11,413 nucleotides of DNA, from NCBI GenBank assembly GCA_012514785.1, contig JAAYZP010000005.1, positions 1 to 11,413 on the forward strand. Direction: 5' to 3'. The notes under the pieces are model-generated. The model saw only the letters and a program-made list of their open reading frames with translations. It was not told the origin of the DNA and ran no database searches. Below are positions 1-7,212 of this stretch, piece after piece. Position 1 is the first letter of the stretch. The number at the start of each line of letters is the position of its first letter. The position numbers and the translations under genes are program-made. The stretch comes from Propionibacterium sp. (GTDB taxonomy: Bacteria; Actinomycetota; Actinomycetes; Propionibacteriales; Propionibacteriaceae).

Positions 1-640
1 GGAGGAGGTCGTAGGCCTCGCCGATGACCTGCATGTCGGCGTACTCGATGCCGTTGTGGACCATCTTCACGAAGTGGCCGGCGCCGTCGGCACCGATGTA
101 GGTGCAGCAGGGTTCGCCGTCGACGTGCGCGGAGATCTTCTCGAACATGGGGCCGAGGCGGTCGTAGGACTCGCGCGAGCCGCCGGGCATGATCGAGGGG
201 CCCCAGAGCGCGCCCTCTTCGCCACCGGAGACGCCGACGCCGACGAAGTGCAGGCCGCGCTCCTTCAGTGCGGCCTCGCGACGGCGGGTGTCGTGGAAGA
301 GCGTGTTGCCGCAGTCGACGATGATGTCGCCCTCGTCCATGCGCTCGGCGAGCTGCTCGATGACGGCGTCCGTGGCGGCGCCGGCCTTGACCATGATGAT
401 CGCGACGCGCGGCTTCTGCAGCGAAGCGACGAAGTCGTCCATCTCGACCGCGGGGATGAATTCGCCTTCATCGCCGCCGCCGTGCTTCTCGAAGACCGCT
501 TCGGTGGGGCCGGTGCTGCGGTTGTGGATGGCAACCTTGTAGCCGTTGCGGGCGAGGTTGCGGGCGAGGTTCGAGCCCATGACGCCCATGCCGGTGACAC
601 CGATGTCTGCAGAGGCGGGGGTGGGAGTGGGGAGAGCCAT
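1..640 (-). CDS. gnd: 6-phosphogluconate dehydrogenase, decarboxylating (N-terminal part, cut by window edge)
   Basis: Oxidises and decarboxylates 6-phosphogluconate to ribulose 5-phosphate with reduction of NAD(P)+ in the cytosolic pentose phosphate pathway. Only the first 213 codons are present; the rest lies beyond position 1. A Rossmann fold opens near residue 13, with a GMGVMG dinucleotide loop at 17-22 and the usual NRS after the second strand at 40-42. The family substrate-binding stretch follows at about 138-154 (SGGEEGA, GPS, MPGG). The catalytic block is at 189-204, with Lys192, His195, Asn196 and Glu199 in place (HFVKMVHNGIEYADMQ); the residue before Asp202 is Ala where many relatives have Gly. 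The ATG at 638-640 is preceded by AAAGGATGG (rc of 644-652), a good ribosome binding site. About ten Pro/Thr/Ala-rich residues precede the fold. It is transcribed away from the GH3 gene. The identification is secure; whether it prefers NADP or NAD cannot be settled here. Confidence 0.95.
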   Translation of the reverse strand, partial: MALPTPTPASADIGVTGMGVMGSNLARNLARNGYKVAIHNRSTGPTEAVFEKHGGGDEGEFIPAVEMDDFVASLQKPRVAIIMVKAGAATDAVIEQLAERMDEGDIIVDCGNTLFHDTRRREAALKERGLHFVGVGVSGGEEGALWGPSIMPGGSRESYDRLGPMFEKISAHVDGEPCCTYIGADGAGHFVKMVHNGIEYADMQVIGEAYDLL

Positions 641-883
641 GTTCCATCCTTTGAATTGATGAGGTCTGTTTGGTGGGTACAAGCTTTGTAGCTTCTGACC
701 CGTTCCGAGTGATGTTGCCAATACTTGCTTGCCGGGGGTGGGAATTGCCGATGTTCCTTGCCGGTTACGCCGCCAGGGCGAATCGAGCGTGGAAACTATG
801 GGCAACTTTGCCACCGTAGGCTTGAAACTTGATTCGCTAATACCGTACCGCGCCCCAGATAGGCTTGGCGCACAAAGGAGTGA
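641..883. promoter_or_regulatory. Divergent intergenic region with TTGCC pentamer cluster
   Basis: This 243-nt gap separates gnd (minus) from the GH3 gene (plus), so it should carry both promoters. It is visibly less GC-rich than the genes. TTGCC occurs on the plus strand at 715-719, 729-733, 745-749, 758-762 and 808-812. The last copy faces an inverted GGCAA at 801-805, giving the small palindrome GGCAACTTTGCC (801-812). CTTGCCGG is repeated exactly at 728-735 and 757-764. A separate inverted repeat, TACAA-GCT-TTGTA, lies at 678-690 close to the gnd start. Regulator sites are inferred from repetition only; no regulator gene lies in the window. No small ORF here looks like a gene. Confidence 0.45.
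822..865 (+). promoter_or_regulatory. Candidate promoter elements for the GH3-HAD unit
   Basis: Two weak possibilities are visible. TTGAAA at 822-827 could be a -35 box, but nothing at the right distance is better than TACCGC (846-851). TAGGCT at 860-865 is a good actinobacterial TANNNT -10 box, but it lacks a convincing -35 and would start transcription just before the ribosome binding site at 874-880, giving a very short leader. Neither is decisive. The palindrome at 801-812 lies just upstream of both. Confidence 0.25.
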
Positions 884-2653
884 ATGTCCATGGTGGACCT
901 GAAAGCACAGCCCTTCAACCTCGACGACGAAGCCGTCGCCTGGGTGAACGAGACCATCGCCGGCATGTCCGACGAGGAGAAGATCGGACAGCTGTTCGTG
1001 AACATGGGTTCCGAACGCACCGAGGAGTACCTCACCGGGGTGCTCAGCGAATACCACATCGGAGCCGTGCGCTACCAGCCCGGCCCCGCCGCCGACGTCT
1101 GGGAACAGAACAACATCCTGCAGACGCATTCGAAGATCCCGATGCTCATCGCCGCCAACACCGAGGCCGGCGGTAACGGCGCAGCCACCGACGGCACCTA
1201 CGTCGGCTGGGAAGCGAAGATCGCCGCCACCGGCGACACGAAGTACGCCTACGAACTCGGCCGGATCTCCGGCATCGAGGCGGCCGCCGTCGGCTGCAAC
1301 TGGTCGTTCGCGCCCATCGTCGACATCTACCGCAACTGGCGCAACCCGATCGTCTCCCGCCGCACCTGGGGCGAGGACACCGATCTCGTGCTCGAGATGA
1401 GCCTCGCCTATATGAAGGGCATCCAGGAGTCCGGCATCGCGCCGGCCGCCAAGCACTGGCCCGGTGACGGCATCGACGAGCGTGACCAGCACCTCTCGCA
1501 CGCCCCGAACTGGCTCACCACCGACGAGTGGGACGCCACCTTCGGCAAGCTCTACAAGGGCCTCTTCGACGCAGGCCTGCCGTCCATCATGACCGGCCAC
1601 ATCGCGCTGCCGTCGTACCAGAAGCACTTCAACCCCGACATGACGGACGAGGACATCCTCCCGGCCACGATCTCCAAGGAGATCAACACCCAGCTGCTGC
1701 GCGAGAAGCTCGGCTTCAACGGCGTCGTCGTCACCGACGCGACGCACATGGTGGGGCTCACCGGCGCCGGCAAGCGCTCGGACCTCCTCCCGATGTCCAT
1801 CGAGGCCGGCTGCGACCTGTGGCTGTTCTTCAACGACCCGGACGAGGACTTCAACTGGATGATGGAGGGCTGGAAGAGCGGCAAGCTCTCCGACAAGCGC
1901 CTCCATGAGGCGCTCCAGCGCATCCTCGGCATGAAGGCCATGCTCGGCCTGCACAGCAAGCCGGGCAACGAGCTCCTGGAACCGAAGGAGGAGGCGCTTA
2001 AGAAGATCGCCCTGCCCGAGCACCAGAAGATCGCCGAGGAGGTCGCCGACCGCGCGATCGCCCTGGTGAAGAACAAGCAGCCCGAGAACCTCCCGATCTC
2101 GACGGAGAAGTTCCCGCGCATCCTGGTGGTGCCGATCGGTGCCGCGCCGAGCCCGTTCGCGATGATGGCGGAAGGGGCGGGTGACCATCCTGCCGACGTC
2201 TTCGCCGAGAAGCTGCGGGAGCGCGGCTACAAGGTGGACCGCTACGAATCCCAGCTCGACAAGGTCAAGGGCAAGTCCCCCGACGAGGTCCGCAAGATCC
2301 TGGGCGACGCCTACGGCGGCAAGTCCCCGATCTCGGACCTCACGGACAACTACGACATGGTGCTGTCCGTGGCCAACGTCGTCGGTATCGGACAGGCCAT
2401 CGAGCGCCCGTACTGGCCCGGCACGAAGGGCACGCTCGACATGCCGTGGTACGTCCACGAGCTGCCGACGATCCTCGTCTCGACGGCCTCGCCCAACGTC
2501 CTGCCCGACATGCCGCAGGTGAAGACCTACGTCAGCGCCTTCGACGACAAGGACTTCAACATCGACATCATCATCGACAAGCTCGAGGGCAAGAGCGAGT
2601 TCCACGGCACGCCGGCGAACGAGATGTTCGTCTTCCCTGACACCCACATCTGA
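884..2653 (+). CDS. Glycoside hydrolase family 3 enzyme (NagZ/Nag3-like beta-N-acetylhexosaminidase, beta-glucosidase or phosphorylase)
   Basis: Probably cleaves a terminal beta-linked sugar, with N-acetylglucosaminide or glucoside as likely substrates. It is cytoplasmic, since no signal peptide is visible. The TIM-barrel domain covers about residues 15-365. The family substrate motif reads KHWPGDG at 190-196, where NagZ-type enzymes usually have KHFPGHG. It is followed by Asp201-Gln-His203, matching the Asp-x-His dyad in which His is the acid/base in NagZ and Nag3. The probable nucleophile is Asp285 in GVVVTDATHM. A second alpha/beta domain occupies about 385-589, so the protein is larger than single-domain NagZ and near the size of two-domain Nag3-type enzymes. 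The start is uncertain. ATG 884 lies only 3 nt after AAAGGAG (874-880), while the in-frame ATG at 890 has a better 9-nt spacing and would give 587 residues. The gene is followed after 18 nt by the HAD gene. Fold and family are sure; substrate, and hydrolase versus phosphorylase activity, are not. Confidence 0.88.
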   Translation: MSMVDLKAQPFNLDDEAVAWVNETIAGMSDEEKIGQLFVNMGSERTEEYLTGVLSEYHIGAVRYQPGPAADVWEQNNILQTHSKIPMLIAANTEAGGNGAATDGTYVGWEAKIAATGDTKYAYELGRISGIEAAAVGCNWSFAPIVDIYRNWRNPIVSRRTWGEDTDLVLEMSLAYMKGIQESGIAPAAKHWPGDGIDERDQHLSHAPNWLTTDEWDATFGKLYKGLFDAGLPSIMTGHIALPSYQKHFNPDMTDEDILPATISKEINTQLLREKLGFNGVVVTDATHMVGLTGAGKRSDLLPMSIEAGCDLWLFFNDPDEDFNWMMEGWKSGKLSDKRLHEALQRILGMKAMLGLHSKPGNELLEPKEEALKKIALPEHQKIAEEVADRAIALVKNKQPENLPISTEKFPRILVVPIGAAPSPFAMMAEGAGDHPADVFAEKLRERGYKVDRYESQLDKVKGKSPDEVRKILGDAYGGKSPISDLTDNYDMVLSVANVVGIGQAIERPYWPGTKGTLDMPWYVHELPTILVSTASPNVLPDMPQVKTYVSAFDDKDFNIDIIIDKLEGKSEFHGTPANEMFVFPDTHI

Positions 2654-2671
2654 TCGGAGCAATTGAACACA

Positions 2672-3583
2672 ATGACTGAAGACGCAAAGCGCCCGGAGCG
2701 GGCGCAGGCACTGGTGGACTTCCAGGCCGAGAAGGACTTCTTCATCGGCATCGACTCCGACGGCTGCGCGATGGACGCCATGAACATCAAGCACCAGGAG
2801 TGTTTCACCCCGTCGTACATCAAGTACTTCAACCTGCAGGGCGCGTCGTCGCTCGTGCGGGAGACGGCGCTGTTCGTCAACCTGTACTCGACGACGCGCG
2901 GGCTGAACCGCTGGCGGGCGCTCGCCCGGGTCTTCGAGCTGCTCAAGCAGCGGCCCGAGGTGCTCGAGCGCGGGGTGAAGATCCCCGAGGGCAAGGAGCT
3001 GCAGAAGTTCCTTGATTCGGGCTATCCGCTTTCGGACCAGGGGGTGGCGGCGTTCGCGGCGGAGCACCCGTCGGAGGAGATCCAGCAGTGCATCGAGTGG
3101 GGCAACGGGGTCAACGAGCTCATCGCGTGGATGGTGCACGGTGCTGCGCCGTTCCCCGGTGCGCGTGAGGCGATCCAGGCCATGCAGGAGAAGGTGGACA
3201 CGATCGTCGTCTCCGCCACCCCGGTGGACGCACTCGAGCGCGAGTGGAACGAGCACGACCTGGCGAAGTACATGAAGGTCATCGCCGGCCAGGAGATGGG
3301 CTCCAAGGCGGAGCACGTGCGCTGGGGTGCGAAGGGCAAGTACGCCGACAACGACAAGATCATGCTGATCGGCGACGCCCCGGGCGACCGTGACGCGTCG
3401 TTCCAGGAGGGCGTGCTGTTCTTCCCGATCAAGCCGGGCTACGAGCGGGAGTCGTGGGCGCAGTTCAAGGACGAGGCCCTCGGTAAGTTCCTGGACGGCA
3501 CCTACCGCGGTGCGTACCAGGACCGCCTGGTGGCGGAGTTCGAGGCCCTGCTGCCGGAGAAGCCCACCTGGCAGACGGTCTGA
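2672..3583 (+). CDS. HAD-superfamily hydrolase, probable sugar-phosphate phosphatase or mutase-like
   Basis: This is a 303-residue cytoplasmic protein with all four haloacid dehalogenase motifs. Motif I is DSDG with nucleophile Asp28 and acid/base Asp30. Motif II is Ser181 in VVSATP, motif III is Lys212, and motif IV is GDAPGD at 234-239 with Asp235 and Asp239 for Mg2+. About 150 residues lie between motifs I and II, long enough for a large helical C1-type cap that would set substrate choice. The ATG at 2672 was chosen because GGAG (2656-2659) lies 12 nt upstream; an in-frame TTG at 2663 would be only 3 nt from it. The gene starts 18 nt after the GH3 stop, so the two are probably co-transcribed, and a strong hairpin follows. 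The context suggests a phosphorylated sugar as substrate, but this is inference. Many HAD proteins of this kind remain uncharacterised, and a phosphomutase role cannot be excluded. Confidence 0.82.
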   Translation: MTEDAKRPERAQALVDFQAEKDFFIGIDSDGCAMDAMNIKHQECFTPSYIKYFNLQGASSLVRETALFVNLYSTTRGLNRWRALARVFELLKQRPEVLERGVKIPEGKELQKFLDSGYPLSDQGVAAFAAEHPSEEIQQCIEWGNGVNELIAWMVHGAAPFPGAREAIQAMQEKVDTIVVSATPVDALEREWNEHDLAKYMKVIAGQEMGSKAEHVRWGAKGKYADNDKIMLIGDAPGDRDASFQEGVLFFPIKPGYERESWAQFKDEALGKFLDGTYRGAYQDRLVAEFEALLPEKPTWQTV

Positions 3584-3603
3584 GGGAGCCTTCCTCGCTT
3601 AGG

Positions 3604-3641
3604 AGTGAGCCCAGCTACCGGTTCCGGTAGCTGGGCTCACT
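3604..3641 (+). terminator. Strong hairpin terminator after the HAD gene
   Basis: A perfect 17-bp stem (3604-3620 pairing with 3625-3641) closes a GTTC tetraloop, 20 nt after the HAD stop codon. No U-run follows. This is common for intrinsic terminators in actinomycetes, though it could also act as an RNA 3'-end stabiliser. It separates the GH3-HAD unit from the transporter operon. Confidence 0.8.
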
Positions 3642-3684
3642 GCTTGCGCAAATCGAGACCCCGGGCCGTGCGCAATCTCACTTG

Positions 3685-3714
3685 TTGACCAGCTGTTTCC
3701 GAGCCGGCTAGGAG
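3685..3714 (+). promoter_or_regulatory. Candidate promoter upstream of the transporter operon
   Basis: TTGACC (3685-3690) is close to the consensus -35 box. With an 18-nt spacer it is followed by TAGGAG (3709-3714), a TANNN-type -10 that lacks the final T. It lies between the terminator and the binding-protein gene, where an operon promoter is expected. Transcription would begin near 3721 and give a leader of about 65 nt, in which GGGGG (3728-3732) could pair with CCCCC (3749-3753). Confidence 0.45.
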
Positions 3715-3772
3715 TGATGGTTCGAAAGGGGGCAACTTCGGGTCGCTTCCCCCACGGGACCTGCGATCCGAC

Positions 3773-3788
3773 TAGCCTCAAGAAGGTG
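3773..3788 (+). promoter_or_regulatory. Candidate -10 box for a leaderless transcript starting at GTG 3786
   Basis: TAGCCT (3773-3778) fits the actinobacterial TANNNT -10 pattern and ends exactly 7 nt before GTG 3786. That is the spacing seen for leaderless genes, where the first transcribed base is the start codon. No ribosome binding site lies at a usable distance from this GTG, which supports the idea. The -35 region near 3750 is unremarkable. This element and the one at 3685-3714 may both be used. Confidence 0.4.
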
Positions 3789-5366
3789 ACTTATTCATCG
3801 CACCGAAATAAACCGGTCCCACGCCGCAGTCTCCTGCAACTGGGCGGGCTCGGCGCGCTGAGCCTCGCCGGCGCCGCGTGCACGTCGGCCGACGGGCCCG
3901 TCGCCCTGCCGCAGGACGCCGCCCGCGGCGAACCGTCGCAGGGCGGCACGCTGCGCATCGCGCGCCCCGCCAACTCCCGGGCCGAAACCCTGCACCCCGC
4001 GGCCTCGCTGTCCGCCTACGAGTATCTGGGAGCCCTCTACAACCGCCTCGTCAAGCTCGACGAGGCAGGCGTACCGGTGCCGGACCTCGCCACCGATTGG
4101 GAGGTCAGCGACGACGCGATGCTCTGGACGTTCCGGATGCGCGACGGCGTCGAGTTCCACGACGGGCGTCCGTTCACCGCCTCCGACGCGGCCTACACGC
4201 TCGCGCAGATCCTCGACCCCGACCTCGGCTCGCCCCAGCTGGGCGTGCTCGCGCCGGTGATGTCGGCCTCCGGGCTCAGGGTGCAGGACCCGACGACGCT
4301 GGTCATCGAGCTCGACTCCCCGCACTCGGATCTCCCGTCGCTGCTGTCGGCGTACCAGTGCTACGTCATCCCCGACGGCTCCGGCGGCGAGATCGGCGCC
4401 ACCGGCATCGGCACCGGCCCGTTCCGGCTCGACACCTTCCGCGCCGGCGGACGCGGGCGCGTGCTCGCCTACGACGACCATTTCGCGGGCCGGCCCGTCG
4501 TCGACGAGATCGAGTTCTACTCCGTCCAGGACACCCAGGCCCGCACCAACGCGCTCATCGCCGGCCAGGTGCACCTGCTCTCGCAGAGCAACCTCGACTT
4601 CGCCAGCGCGCAGGTGGTGGAGGCCTCCGCCAAGGCCACCATCGCGCGCGTCGAGAACGGCCAGTGGTACACGATCCCGACGCTCGCCACCAGCCCGGAG
4701 TTCTCCGACGTGCGCATCCGGAAGGCGCTCAAGCTGGCCTACGACCCGGCCCGGATCCTCGCCGTCGCCGCCCAGGGCAACGGCGTGATCGGCAACGACA
4801 ACCCGGTGCTCCCCACCGACGCCGCCTACCTCGACCTGCCGCACGAGCGCGACCCCGACCGCGCCCGCGCGCTGCTCGCGGAGGCGGGGCACCCGAACGG
4901 CTTCTCCTTCGACCTCTCCACCTCGGCGCTCGACCCCGTGTTCACCCCGATGGCGGTGTCGTTCGCCAACACCGTCCGCGACGCCGGCTTCGACGTGAGC
5001 GTGCGCAACGAGTCGGCCGACTCCTACTACACCGAGGTCTGGATGCAGAAGCCGGCGATGGTGACCTATTGGTTCACCGGCCGCCCCGTCGACCAGCTGC
5101 TCAACCAGATCTTCCGCTCCGGCAGCTCCTACAACGAGTCCGCCTGGTCCAACGAGCAGTTCGACTCCGTGCTCGACGCGGCCCGCGCCGAGGTGGACCC
5201 GGATCGTCGCATCCAGCACTACCAGGACGCGCAGCGGCTCATCGTCGAGGAGGGGGCGACCATCACCCCGATGTTCGCCGACCGCCTCGTCGGCATCTCC
5301 CGCGACGTCGTGAACTACCACGAACACGGCTTCGAGTTCGACTACATCAACATCGGATTGAGGTGA
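3786..5366 (+). CDS. Extracellular solute-binding lipoprotein, family 5 (peptide/opine/nickel ABC importer)
   Basis: Captures the substrate outside the membrane and delivers it to the importer encoded downstream. From GTG 3786 the protein has 526 residues. It has an N-terminal twin arginine (Arg13-Arg14), a hydrophobic stretch at about 16-31, and Cys32 in LAGAAC as the likely lipid-modified residue, so it may be Tat-exported and membrane-anchored. Mature-protein features of SBP_bac_5 include a conserved block at about 101-127 (TDWEVSDD then RDGVEFHDG) and a C-terminal lobe with PNGFSFDL-type sequence. An upstream in-frame GTG (3714) or ATG (3717) would place 24 (or 23) residues of poor composition before the signal, so the later start is preferred. 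The stop lies 4 nt before the first permease ATG. Dipeptides, oligopeptides, opines or other small amides are all possible ligands. Confidence 0.9.
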   Translation: MTYSSHRNKPVPRRSLLQLGGLGALSLAGAACTSADGPVALPQDAARGEPSQGGTLRIARPANSRAETLHPAASLSAYEYLGALYNRLVKLDEAGVPVPDLATDWEVSDDAMLWTFRMRDGVEFHDGRPFTASDAAYTLAQILDPDLGSPQLGVLAPVMSASGLRVQDPTTLVIELDSPHSDLPSLLSAYQCYVIPDGSGGEIGATGIGTGPFRLDTFRAGGRGRVLAYDDHFAGRPVVDEIEFYSVQDTQARTNALIAGQVHLLSQSNLDFASAQVVEASAKATIARVENGQWYTIPTLATSPEFSDVRIRKALKLAYDPARILAVAAQGNGVIGNDNPVLPTDAAYLDLPHERDPDRARALLAEAGHPNGFSFDLSTSALDPVFTPMAVSFANTVRDAGFDVSVRNESADSYYTEVWMQKPAMVTYWFTGRPVDQLLNQIFRSGSSYNESAWSNEQFDSVLDAARAEVDPDRRIQHYQDAQRLIVEEGATITPMFADRLVGISRDVVNYHEHGFEFDYINIGLR

Positions 5367-5370
5367 CCTG

Positions 5371-6327
5371 ATGCTACGGATGATCCTCATCAGGCTCGGC
5401 ACCGCGGTGCTGACCGTCCTGCTCGCCGCCACCCTCGTGTTCCTCGCCATCCAGGCGCTGCCCGGCGACGTCGCCCAGCAGGTGCTCGGCCAGGACGCCA
5501 CGCCCGCCGCGGTGGAGGCCATGCGCGAGCAGCTGGGCCTCGACCGCCCCGTCTGGGTCCGCTACGGCGAATGGCTCCTCGGCCTCGTCACCGGCGACTT
5601 CGGCACCTCGCTCGTCACCGGCGAGGCCATCGCCCCCGAGCTCGGCATCCGGCTGCGCAACACGCTGATGATCGCCGTCCCGACGTTCATCCTCGGCGTC
5701 GCGCTCGCCCTCTACCTCGGGCTCGTCGCCGGCCTGAACCGAGACAAGACCCCCGACCGCGTCGCCTCCGGCATCGCGCTGGTGGGCATGTCGATCCCCG
5801 AGTTCGTCACCGCCACCCTCGGCGTGCTGCTCGTGGCCGTGACCTTCCCGATCCTGCCGGCCGTGGTGATCGACGGGGACCAGGCGAGCGTCGTCGAGCT
5901 GCTGCCCGCGACGATCCTGCCGATCATCGTGCTCACCATCTCGATGACCGCCTACATCCTGCGCATGACACGTACCGGCGTGATCGACGCCATGGCGTCG
6001 GAGTTCGTCGTCACCGCCGAGCTGAAGGGCGTGCGTCGCCGCGACGTCGTCCTGCGGCACGCGCTGCCCACCGCGATCCTGCCCACCCTCAACGTGCTGG
6101 CGATCAACGTGGCCTGGCTGATCGGCGGCGTCGTCGTCGTGGAGGCCGTGTTCAACTATCCGGGCCTGGGCTCCTACATGATCGAAGCGGTCCACAACCG
6201 GGACCTTCCGGTGATCCAGTCCGTGGCGGTCGTCACCGCCATCATCTACTCCCTGGCCAACCTGGCGGCCGACGTCGGCGCAATGCTGCTCGATCCCCGC
6301 CAGCGCACCAGGCAGGAGGCGTCATGA
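5371..6327 (+). CDS. ABC transporter permease, DppB/OppB-like
   Basis: First membrane subunit of the importer, 318 residues, with about six hydrophobic segments: near 9-28, 99-122, 133-157, 177-197, 238-258 and 285-305. The first segment is followed by the LPGD typical of this family (30-33), and GDFGTSL sits at 75-81 in the first periplasmic region. The cytoplasmic EAA-type coupling loop lies at about 213-235 (TAELKGV then RHALP), which would contact the ATPase. The ribosome binding site AGGTGA (5361-5366) overlaps the stop of the binding-protein gene and lies 4 nt before the ATG. Its stop overlaps the next start by four bases (ATGA), so the two permeases are translationally coupled. The length is normal for the family. 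Confidence 0.92.
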   Translation: MLRMILIRLGTAVLTVLLAATLVFLAIQALPGDVAQQVLGQDATPAAVEAMREQLGLDRPVWVRYGEWLLGLVTGDFGTSLVTGEAIAPELGIRLRNTLMIAVPTFILGVALALYLGLVAGLNRDKTPDRVASGIALVGMSIPEFVTATLGVLLVAVTFPILPAVVIDGDQASVVELLPATILPIIVLTISMTAYILRMTRTGVIDAMASEFVVTAELKGVRRRDVVLRHALPTAILPTLNVLAINVAWLIGGVVVVEAVFNYPGLGSYMIEAVHNRDLPVIQSVAVVTAIIYSLANLAADVGAMLLDPRQRTRQEAS

Positions 6328-7211
6328 GTACCGAAGCCAAGACCAGCGAAGTCCTCGACAGCCCCACCGAGCCGAAGCAGAAGCGCCTCCGCTTCGGCGG
6401 CAACGGCACCCTGATCTTCGGGCTGGTCCTCATCGGCCTGCACCTGCTGATCGCGCTGCTCGCGCCGGTCCTGACGTCGCACAACCCCTACATCAGCGAC
6501 CCCGACGCCGCGCTCTACGGGCCGAGCGCCACCCACCTGCTCGGCACCGACCAGTACGGCCGCGACGTGCTCGCCCGCACCCTGTACGGCGGGCGGTACG
6601 CGCTGCAGGTGACGTTCATCGCCACGACGATCACCGTCGCGATCGGCTCGGCGCTCGGCATCCTGTGCGCCCACCTCGGCGGCTGGTTCGACATGGTGAT
6701 CATGCGGCTCATCGACGCCATCCTCGCCATCCCCTCGATCCTGGCGCTGCTGGTGGTGGTCACCGTCTTCGGCAACTCGATCCCCGTGATCGTGTTCGCC
6801 ATCACCATCGTCTACACACCGGCGGTCACGCGCGTGGTGCGGGGCGCGGCGATGGCGGTCGTGCCGCTCGACTTCGTCACCGCGGCCAAGGCGCGCGGCG
6901 AGTCGGCGTTCGCCGTCGTGCTGCGCGAGATCGTGCCGAACGTGCCCGGCGTGATGCTCGTCGAGTACGCGATGCGCGCCTCCTGGGCGGTGTTGCTGAT
7001 CTCGACGCTGTCGTTCCTCGGCTTCGGCGCCAACCCGCCGACCCCCGACTGGGGGCTGATGATCTCCGAGGGCCGCATGGCCATGACCGTCGTGCCATGG
7101 TCCGTGCTCGCGCCCATCATCGCGCTCTCCACGCTGGTGATCGGGCTCAGCTCGGCCGCCGATGGACTCTCCGGGCGCCTCGGCGTCGACCGACTTTCGA
7201 AGGGAGCCTGA
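6324..7211 (+). CDS. ABC transporter permease, DppC/OppC-like
   Basis: Second membrane subunit of the importer, 295 residues. A polar cytoplasmic head of about 28 residues precedes the first membrane segment (29-50). GTDQYGRD at 74-81 is the hallmark of DppC/OppC proteins. The EAA coupling loop is recognisable in TAAKARGES, and near the C-terminus is the family block NPPTPDWGLMI. The ATG at 6324 is chosen because AGGAGG (6314-6319) lies 4 nt upstream, it overlaps the previous stop, and the protein then begins at the usual position. The frame stays open far upstream, but only as a shadow of the first permease gene. The length is typical. Confidence 0.92.
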   Translation: MSTEAKTSEVLDSPTEPKQKRLRFGGNGTLIFGLVLIGLHLLIALLAPVLTSHNPYISDPDAALYGPSATHLLGTDQYGRDVLARTLYGGRYALQVTFIATTITVAIGSALGILCAHLGGWFDMVIMRLIDAILAIPSILALLVVVTVFGNSIPVIVFAITIVYTPAVTRVVRGAAMAVVPLDFVTAAKARGESAFAVVLREIVPNVPGVMLVEYAMRASWAVLLISTLSFLGFGANPPTPDWGLMISEGRMAMTVVPWSVLAPIIALSTLVIGLSSAADGLSGRLGVDRLSKGA

Positions 7212-7212
7212 C

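Noticed and set aside
56..691. Plus-strand open frame across the gnd gene
   Set aside because: It is antisense to clear 6-phosphogluconate dehydrogenase motifs and has low-complexity composition.
641..720. A defined promoter for gnd on the minus strand
   Set aside because: TTGGCA (rc of 716-721) resembles a -35 box, but no acceptable -10 lies 16-19 nt downstream, so no coordinates are proposed.
3714..3785. Upstream extension of the binding protein from GTG 3714 or ATG 3717
   Set aside because: It would put about 24 residues before the twin-arginine signal region, and its GGAG overlaps or lies within 2 nt of the start. The start at 3786 fits the signal peptide better, though proof is lacking.
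3795..5522. A 575-codon antisense open frame opposite the binding-protein gene
   Set aside because: Same compositional artefact. The plus strand encodes a recognisable lipoprotein with signal peptide and family motifs, and the antisense frame has none.
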